Shown here piece after piece: positions 35,899-43,886 of a DNA stretch of 64,000 bases. Location: contig MKTX01000007.1 in the NCBI GenBank assembly GCA_001898465.1, positions 124,001-188,000 of the forward strand, written 5' to 3'. Numbering within the stretch: position 1 is the stretch's first letter; each line of letters begins with the position of its first letter. The DNA comes from Sphingobacteriales bacterium 39-19 (lineage in GTDB: Bacteria; Bacteroidota; Bacteroidia; Chitinophagales; Chitinophagaceae). The notes under the pieces were generated by a model. It was not told the DNA's origin. It did no database searches and was given only the letters and a program-made list of their open reading frames with translations. A program made the position numbers and the translations under genes.

Positions 35899-36114
35899 TC
35901 AGGCTGCCTGAATCTTTAATTCAAATTGATATTTCATCGAAGCTTCTACCCGGTTGCGTACACCCAATTTTTTATAAATGTTTTGTATGTGTTTTTTTAC
36001 CGTACCGGGTGAAATATAGATTTTTGAAGCAATTTCCTTATCGATGAGCCCATTAGATATTTCTTCAATAATTTCGAGCTCCCGGCGGGTAAGAAAAATT
36101 TCATTCATAATCAT
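35899..36114 (-). CDS. Stand-alone LuxR-type helix-turn-helix protein
   Basis: Only 71 residues (69 if the ATG at 36108 is used, which has AAAGG spaced six bases upstream). The whole protein is a GerE/LuxR DNA-binding domain: LTRRELEIIEEISNGLIDKEIASKIYIS followed by PGTVKKHIQNIYKKLGVRNR. There is no receiver domain or ligand domain. Such solo domains bind DNA as dimers. Its promoter overlaps a duplicated 63-bp element, and a two-component system with a LuxR-type output lies 2 kb away, so mutual regulation is likely but unproven. It could also be a remnant of a larger regulator, but the ORF is intact with its own promoter. Confidence 0.82.
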   Translation of the reverse strand: MIMNEIFLTRRELEIIEEISNGLIDKEIASKIYISPGTVKKHIQNIYKKLGVRNRVEASMKYQFELKIQAA

Positions 36115-36138
36115 CCTTTAATTTTTTTCTTTCTCACA

Positions 36139-36169
36139 CAAAGATGGCTTACCCGGCAGATCAAAACAA
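36139..36169 (-). promoter_or_regulatory. Promoter of the LuxR-type HTH gene
   Basis: On the minus strand TTG (36167-36169) is followed after 20 bases by CATCTTTG (36139-36146), one base off TAnnTTTG. The TTG is the outer edge of repeat copy A, so the G-tract boxes lie immediately upstream of -33, where activators or repressors bind. Confidence 0.55.
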
Positions 36170-36229
36170 CGGGGTTTTTCCTAATTTTTATGGGGTTTTT
36201 TCCCCATATTTTAAATGATAAATATGTTG
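36167..36229 (+). repeat. 63-bp duplicated element, copy A
   Basis: Bounded by CAAC (36167-36170) and GTTG (36226-36229). Inside are GGGGTTTTTCC (36171-36181) and, exactly 21 bases further, the palindrome ATGGGGTTTTTTCCCCAT (36190-36207). It matches copy B over the whole length with about eight substitutions and a compensating one-base shift. Confidence 0.8.
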
Positions 36230-36445
36230 TATATCATTTTAATTTATGAATAGCTGGCGGTGTATAAAAATGGAGCGACGTAATCTACTTCGATATTTTT
36301 TTTATTTTTCTGAAAGGACCTCATCTTTAATTTCAAAAAAATGCGGTAATGATTAATTTATCTTCATTTAGGTTTACCTATTTTTATTTCCCTTTAAAAT
36401 CAGTTATTATCTGAAAATTTAAAACCCCGGGATCCTTAAATATTT

Positions 36446-36508
36446 CAACGGGGGTTTTTCCTGTTTTTTATGGGGATTTTTCCCCATCTTTTAAAAGACA
36501 GATTGTTG
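36446..36508 (+). repeat. 63-bp duplicated element, copy B
   Basis: Same layout as copy A, 279 bases downstream in the same orientation: CAAC at 36446-36449, GGGGTTTTTCC at 36451-36461, palindrome ATGGGGATTTTTCCCCAT at 36470-36487, GTTG at 36505-36508. The two G-tract boxes are again 21 bases apart. It lies 36 bases before the lipoprotein start codon. Confidence 0.8.
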
Positions 36509-36544
36509 TACTTTCCCATTTTATTAAATTATATATTAATTAAA

Positions 36545-37072
36545 ATGCCTAAAATTACCTTACGAGCAATTTGTATCATTTACCTGTTTATTTGTGTTGA
36601 AAGTTGCCAGTCTCCGCAATCCCCAGCCTTTAATAATAAGCAAGATTCATTGGCTTTCGCCCAATCAGTAGCCAAGCTTTATCCTTTAGAAGTATGCCCA
36701 CCAAAAGGCCCTGTGACGGATACTGCGAAAACAACAAAAATTACTTCCATTAGCTGGCCAACGGTTCTTGATTATGAACAACGCTATGACAGGAACCCGC
36801 AAATAAAATCTCCCGGTGGAGATTATTACCAGGGCTTTAGTATTGATACCGAAGGCTGGAGCATGCTTCAGCAACAAACCAGTATAAAAGGATTGTACCT
36901 GCGGCTTGGGCAAAAACCTGACTTAAGCTATACCATTATGCTTTTAGGTACTGATGCAAATGGAAAAATCATAAACCAGGTAATTGCAAAGGATTCTTTA
37001 CAGAAACAATACGAAGCTGAAAAATTCACCAATTTTGATAATTTAGAACCTTGTCCTGCATTTTGCCCCTAA
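36545..37072 (+). CDS. Hypothetical lipoprotein of the signalling cluster
   Basis: From ATG 36545 the protein has 175 residues. The N-terminus LRAICIIYLFICVESCQS looks like a lipoprotein signal with Cys near residue 20. The mature part is polar, with CPPKGPVTDTAKTT, SWPTVLDYEQRYDRNPQIK, GFSIDTEGWSMLQQQTSIKGLYLRLG, and ends in CPAFCP; the four Cys could form disulfides. I recognise no family. An ATG at 36470 lies in repeat copy B and gives a non-signal N-terminus, so it was rejected. It precedes a membrane protein, kinase and regulator, so it may feed or report on that system. Confidence 0.65.
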   Translation: MPKITLRAICIIYLFICVESCQSPQSPAFNNKQDSLAFAQSVAKLYPLEVCPPKGPVTDTAKTTKITSISWPTVLDYEQRYDRNPQIKSPGGDYYQGFSIDTEGWSMLQQQTSIKGLYLRLGQKPDLSYTIMLLGTDANGKIINQVIAKDSLQKQYEAEKFTNFDNLEPCPAFCP

Positions 37073-37097
37073 AACTATTTTTTAAAGAAAATTGAGT

Positions 37098-37739
37098 ATG
37101 AATAAAACTTTACTTTTTATTATTTATTCAGTGATACTGGTAACGGGGTGTGTAGTAGGGTGTTTTTCATTTAAAAAATACAAAGCATACCGGCCCATCG
37201 TAATTTTATTGGGTGTAACATTCATAATGGAATTCATGGGCCACATTATCGCCAAAATTTATCATCATAATTTATGGCTTTATCATATTTCAAACCCCAT
37301 AGAGAGTAGCATCCTTCTCTACTTCTTTTATTACAATATCCAGAACCGGAAAATAAAAAAAATCATATTTTATTCCTGGATGGCCCTTATCGTCTTCGGA
37401 ATCATAAATACTTTTTTTATTCAAACCATTAAGCTACCCCCTACCTATTTTATTTTATTTTCTACATTCCTGTCACTTATATTCAGTGTCATTTTATTTA
37501 TTCAATGCCTGGATTTACCATCTACTCAAAATATTTTTACAAATCCTATTTTTCTTTCTGCAATAACGGTTATTTGGTTCAGCCTTACTAGTTTTGCATT
37601 TTTTATCATAAATCAGCACCTTGTTCAAAATAATGTTAGCACCTATTTATTTTATATCCCATTGTATATATCAAACTATATTTATTATGGAATTTATATT
37701 GTAGCTTCCTTTTTTGCTTTAAAAAACACAAAACCATGA
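37098..37739 (+). CDS. Multi-pass membrane protein next to a histidine kinase
   Basis: The 213-residue protein is almost entirely hydrophobic, with seven probable helices (LLFIIYSVILVTGCVVGCF, IVILLGVTFIMEFMGHIIA, PIESSILLYFFYY, IIFYSWMALIVFGIINTFF, and three more). The start is ATG 37098; a TTG six bases earlier is less likely. The stop overlaps the kinase ATG (ATGA), showing translational coupling. His and Glu in FMGHIIAKIYHHNLWLYH lie near the membrane. I know no named family; since the kinase has no sensor domain, this protein is the obvious candidate for the sensing part. Confidence 0.72.
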   Translation: MNKTLLFIIYSVILVTGCVVGCFSFKKYKAYRPIVILLGVTFIMEFMGHIIAKIYHHNLWLYHISNPIESSILLYFFYYNIQNRKIKKIIFYSWMALIVFGIINTFFIQTIKLPPTYFILFSTFLSLIFSVILFIQCLDLPSTQNIFTNPIFLSAITVIWFSLTSFAFFIINQHLVQNNVSTYLFYIPLYISNYIYYGIYIVASFFALKNTKP

Positions 37740-38515
37740 AAACGGCAGATGGTGATTTTATAGCTTTTTTTTTTATAGGACTAGCTTTCTTTTTCCTTAT
37801 TTTTATAGTGGTCGTAACCATCGGTATCAGGTATCGGCGAAAGAAAAAAGACCATGAACAATTAAAAGAGAAGTTTGATGAACAAGTAATGCAGTCTCAA
37901 ATTGAAATACAGGAACAAACCCTGCAATCTATTTCAAGGGAAATACATGATAACCTGGGCCAGGTAGCCTCCCTCATAAAAATAAATTTAAATACCATTA
38001 AAGTACAGGACTCGGAACAAGCTTCTGAAAAAATAAAAAGTACAAAAGAATTAATAAAACAATTAATTACTGATTTGAAATTACTTTCTACCAGCTTAAA
38101 TACCGATAAAATATTGCAAAGGGGCTTTATAAGTGCTTTACAAGCTGAGGTAGAAAAAATAAATAAGCTGCAACTGGTAAATATCCGGTTAGAGCAGGCC
38201 GATCATACACCGGATATTAAAAATAATAAAGCCATTATCTTATTTAGAATGTGCCAGGAAATTTTGAATAATTCAATGAAGCATAGTAATGCAAAAAATA
38301 TTATTATAGGTACCCGGTATAAAAATGCTGTCTTTACATTATATATAGAAGATGATGGCGTAGGATTTAATGTAGGAGAAATTTTAGCTGATCCTGAAAA
38401 ATCAGGAAATGGTTTGGTAAATTTGCAAAGCCGGGCAAAAGTTATAAATGGCATTATTGAATTTATAAGTTCCCCGGGTAATGGTACTAAAACCCTTATC
38501 AATATTACCTTGTAA
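37736..38515 (+). CDS. NarL-type sensor histidine kinase without input domain
   Basis: The 259-residue protein has one N-terminal helix (FFFIGLAFFFLIFIVVVTIGI, about 11-31), a short coiled coil, then the HisKA_3 dimerisation domain with His71 in ISREIHDNLGQVASLIKI and an HATPase_c domain with N box CQEILNNSMKHSNA, G1 DDGVGF and G2 GNGLVNLQSRA. There is no periplasmic or PAS domain, so the signal probably arrives through the membrane protein that overlaps it by four bases. It phosphorylates the response regulator that starts eight bases downstream (inference from order). Confidence 0.9.
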   Translation: MKTADGDFIAFFFIGLAFFFLIFIVVVTIGIRYRRKKKDHEQLKEKFDEQVMQSQIEIQEQTLQSISREIHDNLGQVASLIKINLNTIKVQDSEQASEKIKSTKELIKQLITDLKLLSTSLNTDKILQRGFISALQAEVEKINKLQLVNIRLEQADHTPDIKNNKAIILFRMCQEILNNSMKHSNAKNIIIGTRYKNAVFTLYIEDDGVGFNVGEILADPEKSGNGLVNLQSRAKVINGIIEFISSPGNGTKTLINITL

Positions 38516-38523
38516 AACCCAAT

Positions 38524-39180
38524 ATGCTTCCCCAAAATACCATATCTCTTGCCCTGGTAGATGATCATAACCTGTTTAGGAAGGGGCTTATTAGCCTTAT
38601 CGAAATGACCGACCTGGGTCCCCGTATATTATTTGAAGCCGATAATGGAATTGAACTTCAGCAAAAACTAAATCCGGAAAATTTACCCGATATTATCCTT
38701 ATGGACATTCATATGCCAAAAATGGATGGTTTTGAATCGGTAAAATGGCTTAAAAAAAATTATCCTCAAGTTAAAGTACTCGTGGTATCCATGGTAGAAA
38801 AGGAAGAAACTGTTATTAAGATGCTGAAGTTGGGTATAAAAGGTTACCTCACCAAAGATGTAGAACCCGAAGAACTGAGAGATGCCCTGATTGCCATTAG
38901 CAGCAAGGGTTTCTATTATACCGATTTTATTACGGGAAGGCTGGTACACAGTGTTGCCGTAAACGATTCTGCTTATGAGGAAATAGACCTTAATGAAAAA
39001 GAAAAAATGATGTTAAGCTTTTGCTGTACCGATCTTACCTATGCTGATATTGCGGTACATATGTGCTTAAGCCCCAAAACCGTGGATCATTACCGGAATA
39101 ATTTATTTGTAAAATTAAATGTAAAAAGCAGGGTAGGGCTGGCATTATTTGCCGTAAAACATGGCATTGTAGAATTATAA
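38524..39180 (+). CDS. NarL/LuxR-type response regulator
   Basis: The 218-residue protein has a receiver domain with acidic pair near 13-14 (LALVDDHNLFRKGL), phospho-acceptor Asp61 in IILMDIHMPKMDG and the conserved Lys in GYLTKD, followed by a GerE-type helix-turn-helix (LNEKEKMMLSFCCTDLTYADIAVHMCLS, KTVDHYRNNLFVKLNVKSR). It is the cognate partner of the upstream kinase. The duplicated element at 36167-36508, with boxes two helical turns apart, is a good candidate target; this needs testing. Confidence 0.92.
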   Translation: MLPQNTISLALVDDHNLFRKGLISLIEMTDLGPRILFEADNGIELQQKLNPENLPDIILMDIHMPKMDGFESVKWLKKNYPQVKVLVVSMVEKEETVIKMLKLGIKGYLTKDVEPEELRDALIAISSKGFYYTDFITGRLVHSVAVNDSAYEEIDLNEKEKMMLSFCCTDLTYADIAVHMCLSPKTVDHYRNNLFVKLNVKSRVGLALFAVKHGIVEL

Positions 39181-39183
39181 ATA

Positions 39184-39867
39184 CTAGGATTTATTTTTTA
39201 GTAAATCGGGCCTTAGCTGTTGTGTTCTTTGTACCGATTGCTCGTACCGCCAGTCTTCTATTAATTTATGGTTTCCACTCATTAAAACAGGAGGTACCAT
39301 CCACCCTCTGAAATTTTCGGGCCGGGTGTACACCGGCGGGGCTAATAAATGATCCTGGAAAGAATCAGTAAGTGCCGAACTTTCATCATTCAATACCCCG
39401 GGCAACAACCTCCCGATTGCATCTGTAAGCACAGCGGCTGCAAGTTCACCCCCACTTAATACGTAATCACCAATTGAAATTTCACAAGTCACAAAATGAT
39501 CCCTCACCCGCTGATCTATTCCTTTATAATGCCCACAAATCATTAATAAATTTTTCTTTAACGATAAGCTGTTGGCCATTTGCTGGTTCAGTGTTTTTCC
39601 GTCGGGTGTTAAATAAATAATATCATCATACAGTATTTTCTTTTGCAGGCTTTCAATGGCATTTACTAGGGGCTCTGCCATCAGTACCATACCGGCGCCA
39701 CCTCCAAAAGAATAATCATCTACCTGTGCTCTTGCATAAGGAGTATAATCCCTCAGATTTACCAGGTTTATGGTTAATAATCCTTTGTCCTTCGCCCGTT
39801 TTATGATAGAATGGGAGAAGGGAGAAACCAATAAGTCGGGCAATACGGTAATAATATCTATTTGCAC
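39184..39867 (-). CDS. trmD: tRNA (guanine37-N1)-methyltransferase
   Basis: TrmD makes m1G37 in tRNAs with G36, preventing +1 frameshifts. The 227-residue protein has the SPOUT knot with YLTPDGKTLNQQMANSL, LLMICGHYKGIDQRVRDHFV, EISIGDYVLSGGELAA and the C-terminal YTRPENFRGWMVPPVLMSGNHKLIEDWR. Length is normal. It follows the S4-domain gene by 17 bases instead of lying in the usual rpsP-rimM-rplS group, and its stop is three bases from the convergent response-regulator stop. Confidence 0.96.
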   Translation of the reverse strand: MQIDIITVLPDLLVSPFSHSIIKRAKDKGLLTINLVNLRDYTPYARAQVDDYSFGGGAGMVLMAEPLVNAIESLQKKILYDDIIYLTPDGKTLNQQMANSLSLKKNLLMICGHYKGIDQRVRDHFVTCEISIGDYVLSGGELAAAVLTDAIGRLLPGVLNDESSALTDSFQDHLLAPPVYTRPENFRGWMVPPVLMSGNHKLIEDWRYEQSVQRTQQLRPDLLKNKS

Positions 39868-39884
39868 ATTTTGTTTTTTAAAAT

Positions 39885-40271
39885 TTAAGGGATATTCAAA
39901 AAATCATCCAGGTCTCTTTGTTGTTTTTTGGTGGGCCGGCCAATTTTACTCATGCGTTTGCCGGTATGAAATGCGGCAGACTGAAACCGGATCCTTTCCA
40001 TCTCTTCTTCCGGTGTAATATCTGAATAATTTTGTATTGCAATGTTATGGGCTACCCTGTTATGCAGTAATCCGGTTACTTGTATGCGCCATTTTTTTGA
40101 TTCTGTTTTTACTTCGTATTCATCCTGCAGCATGACTGTTTTACCTGCTTTGGCTGCCTGCCCGTTATATTTCACTTTTCCTTTTGCACAGGCCTCTGCC
40201 GCCTGGCTCCGGGTTTTAAAAAGCCGGATGCACCAGAGATACTTATCCAGCCTCAGTTTATCTTTTTCCAT
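39885..40271 (-). CDS. S4-domain RNA-binding protein (Hsp15-like)
   Basis: A 128-residue protein with an N-terminal S4 domain (LRLDKYLWCIRLFKTRSQAAEACAKGKV, about 6-33) and a basic C-terminus (GKRMSKIGRPTKKQQRDLD). Hsp15 recycles stalled 50S subunits that still carry peptidyl-tRNA; this member is similar in size and layout. It is upstream of trmD on the same strand, both acting on translation. Its promoter has TACTTTTG four bases before the ATG, so the mRNA is probably leaderless. Confidence 0.88.
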   Translation of the reverse strand: MEKDKLRLDKYLWCIRLFKTRSQAAEACAKGKVKYNGQAAKAGKTVMLQDEYEVKTESKKWRIQVTGLLHNRVAHNIAIQNYSDITPEEEMERIRFQSAAFHTGKRMSKIGRPTKKQQRDLDDFLNIP

Positions 40272-40275
40272 GATG

Positions 40276-40302
40276 CAAAAGTAGTTTTCTTTTTTACATC
40301 AA
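40276..40302 (-). promoter_or_regulatory. Promoter of the S4-domain gene, predicted leaderless
   Basis: The minus strand reads TTG (40300-40302), a 16-base spacer and TACTTTTG (40276-40283), then CATC and the ATG. The TTTGCATCATGGA string is identical to that at tsaE. The spacer is one base below the usual range. Confidence 0.55.
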
Positions 40303-40354
40303 TGGTAAACGCATCTGTTTGTATTTCCTTATTTTTAAGCATCAAATAAAAACT

Positions 40355-42526
40355 ATGATAAAAATTAAATATGTTCTTTTCGTATTTGCCTGGGTATGCC
40401 TGGTAAATTATGCAAATGCACAGTTCAGCAAAATAACATGGACCCCGGATGGCAACGGGTACTTTAAATTCAAAGATGGTGGCATTGTAAAAGTAGACCC
40501 CCGTACCTATAATGAAACTCTTTGGATAAGTGCCGAACAACTTACACCAGCGGGTTTTACAAAAAATTTAAAAGTGCAAAGTTTTGATATCAGTAATGAT
40601 AATCAAAAGATTTTATTATTTGCAAATACCGCAAAAGTATGGCGCTACAATACCCGTGGAGATTATTGGGTATTAAATTTACAAGGCAATAAATTAGTGC
40701 AATTGGGTAAGGGCTTACCCGCTCAATCGCTGATGTTTGCTAAATTTTCGCCAGATGGTAAACTGGTCGCTTATGTAAGTGGCCACAATATTTATATTGA
40801 AGATCTGGTCGGCCAAATTGTTCGTAAAATGACGATGGATGGAACAACAAAAATGATCAATGGTACTTTTGATTGGGTGTATGAAGAAGAATTTGGATGC
40901 AGGGATGGTTTTAGATGGAGCCCCGATAGCCGCTCTATTGCATTTTGGCAGGTAGATGCTACACAAACAAAAGACTATTATATGTTGAATACTACAGATT
41001 CAAATTATAGCCGCCCGATACCTGTTGAATACCCCAAAGTAGGCGAAAAACCTTCTCCCGCAAAAATTGGTGTTTTAGCAGCCAATGGGGGTGTAATCAA
41101 ATGGATGAAGATTGATGGCGACCCCAGTGAACATTACCTTACCCGGATGGAATGGAATGGCAATAATCAATTGGTGATTCAACAATTAGACCGCAAGCAA
41201 CAGGAGAGCCGCCTGATTTATGCCAACCCCGATGATGGGAACAGTTATACTTTTTGGGCCGAAAATGATAATGCATGGGTGGACATGAATACAGATAACC
41301 CCATGGGTTGGAACTGGATAAACAAAGGCCAGGATTTCTTGTGGATCAGTGAAAAAGATGGCTGGCGCCATATTTATAAAATCAGCCGGGATGGTAAAGA
41401 TATAAGCCTGCTCACAAAAGGATCTTATGATATACAAGACCTGTTAGCTATTGACGAAGCCAATAACTATGTTTACTTTAGCGCTTCTCCCGCCAATGCT
41501 ACACAACTTTACCTGTACCGGGTAAAAATAAATAACCCGAAAGAAAACCCCGAGTTAGTGAGCTCTGCCAGGCTGGAAGGAATGCATGATTATGCCATTT
41601 CTCCCAATGCCCATATAGCCAGGCACCGGTTTAGTAATCACAATACGGCTCCTGTTACAGAATTTATAAGCCTGCCAGATGGTAAGCCATTGAATAGCAC
41701 CAATAACATAGCTAAGAAATTAAAAGTAAACCCCGATATTAATGTTGAATATTTACAGGTAACTACCGATGATAATATTGTGCTGGATGCCTGGATCAAT
41801 AAACCCAGGGATTTTGATGCTACAAAAAAATACCCGGTTGTATTTTATGTGTATGGCGAACCGGCCGCATCTGTTGTAAATGACAGTTACGGCGCCCATT
41901 TTAATTTTTTATATGCCGGCGATATGAGCCGGGATGGATATATCCAGGTGGGTATTGATAACCGGGGCACCCCTTCCTTAAAGGGAGCCGGTTGGCGCAA
42001 ATCAATATATAAAAAAATTGGAGTGATTAATATCCGGGATATGGCCTTAGGCGCTAAAAAAATATTGGAAAAACCCTATATGGATAAAGAACGGGTAGCT
42101 GTATGGGGATGGAGTGGAGGCGGAAGTTCTACACTCAACCTCTTATTTAATTATCCTGAAATATTTCAAACCGGTATCGCCATTGCAGCGGTAACCAATC
42201 AACTCTTTTACGACAATATTTACCAGGAAAGATATATGGGATTGCCACAGGAAAATAAACAAGATTTTATAAATGGTTCTCCCATATCGCATGTGCAGGG
42301 CCTTAAAGGAAAATTACTTTATATACATGGTACCGGTGACGATAATGTACATTACAGCAATGCTGAGCTTTTGCTTAATGAGTTAATAAAATACAATAAA
42401 CAATTTGAGTTTATGGCCTATCCGAACCGTACCCATAATATTAGCGAAGGGCCAGGTACCTTTTTACATTTACAAACATTATACAGCAATTTTTTGCGTA
42501 AAAACTGCCCGCCGGGAGCCAGGTAA
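40355..42526 (+). CDS. Dipeptidyl peptidase IV-like serine peptidase (family S9)
   Basis: From ATG 40355 the protein has 723 residues with a signal peptide (MIKIKYVLFVFAWVCLVNYANAQ). An N-terminal beta-propeller includes GTFDWVYEEEFGCRDGFRWSPDSRSIAF, where the Glu pair binds the peptide N-terminus in DPP IV. The C-terminal hydrolase has the nucleophile in VWGWSGGGSSTLNLL, Asp in IHGTGDDNVHYSNAE and His in NRTHNISEGPG. The usual motif is GWSYGG; here Tyr is Gly. It removes X-Pro or X-Ala dipeptides in the periplasm. A TTG/ATG extension from 40319 was rejected because it destroys the signal peptide. Confidence 0.92.
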   Translation: MIKIKYVLFVFAWVCLVNYANAQFSKITWTPDGNGYFKFKDGGIVKVDPRTYNETLWISAEQLTPAGFTKNLKVQSFDISNDNQKILLFANTAKVWRYNTRGDYWVLNLQGNKLVQLGKGLPAQSLMFAKFSPDGKLVAYVSGHNIYIEDLVGQIVRKMTMDGTTKMINGTFDWVYEEEFGCRDGFRWSPDSRSIAFWQVDATQTKDYYMLNTTDSNYSRPIPVEYPKVGEKPSPAKIGVLAANGGVIKWMKIDGDPSEHYLTRMEWNGNNQLVIQQLDRKQQESRLIYANPDDGNSYTFWAENDNAWVDMNTDNPMGWNWINKGQDFLWISEKDGWRHIYKISRDGKDISLLTKGSYDIQDLLAIDEANNYVYFSASPANATQLYLYRVKINNPKENPELVSSARLEGMHDYAISPNAHIARHRFSNHNTAPVTEFISLPDGKPLNSTNNIAKKLKVNPDINVEYLQVTTDDNIVLDAWINKPRDFDATKKYPVVFYVYGEPAASVVNDSYGAHFNFLYAGDMSRDGYIQVGIDNRGTPSLKGAGWRKSIYKKIGVINIRDMALGAKKILEKPYMDKERVAVWGWSGGGSSTLNLLFNYPEIFQTGIAIAAVTNQLFYDNIYQERYMGLPQENKQDFINGSPISHVQGLKGKLLYIHGTGDDNVHYSNAELLLNELIKYNKQFEFMAYPNRTHNISEGPGTFLHLQTLYSNFLRKNCPPGAR

Positions 42527-42567
42527 AATTATTTTTTAATGAGGCGGTAGCCTGCTCCTCCGGGATA

Positions 42568-43884
42568 CTATAAATTTTCCAGGAGACGGACCACGCCTTC
42601 TTTCTTTAAAATATAATATCCCAGCCTATCGCTACTTATCCCTTCTTTTAATGAGTAGCTAAAGGCCAGCTGATCATCTTTTATCTCTGTTTCAAAATAT
42701 TGAAAACTGATATTGTTGTATTGGCGTAAGTCATTACCAATTTCATATAAATGGGTGCTTAAAATAAATGCCGAATTTTTAATGCGGATAAGCCCTTCAA
42801 TAACAGAGGTACTGCATTTCATAGCATCTTGTACGTTAGTTCCTTTAAAGAGTTCATCTATCAGGATCAGCCATTTTCTTCCATCTTTTACTTTGTTTAC
42901 GGTGGCTTTTATTCGTTGCACTTCATTATAAAAATAGCTCTCACCTTTTGCGAGGTTATCTACTATATTGATGTTGCTAAGCAGGCCATCAAATGAACTC
43001 AGCCGCATGCTTTGTGCAGGTATACCCATACCGCAATGAGCCAAAAAAACAGCGGCGCCTACCGCTTTTATAAATGTGCTTTTGCCGGCCATATTTGCAC
43101 CGGTTAAGAAAATGAAATTATTCTCTTTATTTATTTTTATAGAATAGGGTACGGGGTCGGGTAATAATAAATGGTACAATCCATCGGCTTCTATAAGCGG
43201 CTCGGAAGAGTCAATTATTTCAGGGAAAACCAATTGATAGGATTGTACCGATTTTGCCATACCATACCAGGCATCTATATGCGCAAATAATTGTAGCAGA
43301 GAATGCATATTGTGTTTGTATCGGTAACGGATAAAATGGGCAAACTGCAGTAAAATACCCATAGGCATTTCTGAAGTCTTATTATACTTCTCAATGTTTT
43401 TTATAGGCTCTGCCGAAACTAGATGAGAAACTTCACTTAATATTTTTTTTAATACCAGGGGAATATCATCATGCCATAGCAAGGCATACAGGCTTTGCAT
43501 ACCCCGTATAAAATCAAGGCAATGGCTTATGGAGTAGCGTACCAATGAAAAATCCTGGGAAGAAAAAATTTTGTAACTATAAGCGCTTATTTTTCCGGGA
43601 TGCGAGGGAATGGTATTAATTGGGGCTTCATAAAACCGTTCTACTACCATCAGTGTGCCATTACTAATACGGTTCGTCCAGCCCGCCTGATTTTTTAAAA
43701 TGAGTTTTAAAACCTGTTGCACTTCAATAATAGCTGCCGCATCTGAAAACGGGTGCATTAGGTTTTTAAGAAATTGTTCCTTTCCCCGCACGGTAAGCGT
43801 TTCATTGAGTTTGCCAAAGATGGAAAATTCATCTTCATGCTGTATCACCATCAGGTCTTGTAAGGTCGTTTTATCTATTTCCAT
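42568..43884 (-). CDS. MutS-family ATPase lacking the mismatch-recognition domain
   Basis: The 438-residue protein keeps the MutS core and ATPase: Walker A FLTGANMAGKSTFIKAVG (about 269-286), Walker B WLILIDELFKGTNVQDAMKC and the switch His in ILSTHLYEIG. The N-terminal mismatch-recognition and connector domains of MutS (about 850 residues) are absent, as is the Smr nuclease domain of MutS2. Such short homologues are common in Bacteroidota with unknown function. It starts two bases after pyrC ends and is presumably co-transcribed with it. Confidence 0.85.
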   Translation of the reverse strand: MEIDKTTLQDLMVIQHEDEFSIFGKLNETLTVRGKEQFLKNLMHPFSDAAAIIEVQQVLKLILKNQAGWTNRISNGTLMVVERFYEAPINTIPSHPGKISAYSYKIFSSQDFSLVRYSISHCLDFIRGMQSLYALLWHDDIPLVLKKILSEVSHLVSAEPIKNIEKYNKTSEMPMGILLQFAHFIRYRYKHNMHSLLQLFAHIDAWYGMAKSVQSYQLVFPEIIDSSEPLIEADGLYHLLLPDPVPYSIKINKENNFIFLTGANMAGKSTFIKAVGAAVFLAHCGMGIPAQSMRLSSFDGLLSNINIVDNLAKGESYFYNEVQRIKATVNKVKDGRKWLILIDELFKGTNVQDAMKCSTSVIEGLIRIKNSAFILSTHLYEIGNDLRQYNNISFQYFETEIKDDQLAFSYSLKEGISSDRLGYYILKKEGVVRLLENL

Positions 43885-43886
43885 GG

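Larger units (their letters stand above)
36115..36544. other. 430-bp non-coding control region with duplicated element
   Basis: No gene was found in either strand. It holds the promoter of the minus-strand LuxR-type gene, two copies of a 63-bp element in the same orientation, and AT-rich sequence between them (36230-36445). The first ATG of the frame entering the lipoprotein gene (36470) lies inside copy B and is not the likely start. Confidence 0.8.

Noticed and set aside
36421..36459. AAAACCCC/GGGGTTTT hairpin as a terminator
   Set aside because: The loop is over 20 bases and no gene ends upstream; the G-tract is better explained as part of repeat copy B.
36470..36544. Upstream ATG of the lipoprotein gene
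   Set aside because: It lies in the palindrome of repeat copy B and would bury the lipoprotein signal; ATG 36545 gives a proper signal.
42527..42567. AGGC/GCCT hairpin between DPP IV and the MutS-like gene as a bidirectional terminator
   Set aside because: Four-pair stem without T-tract on either strand; too weak to call.
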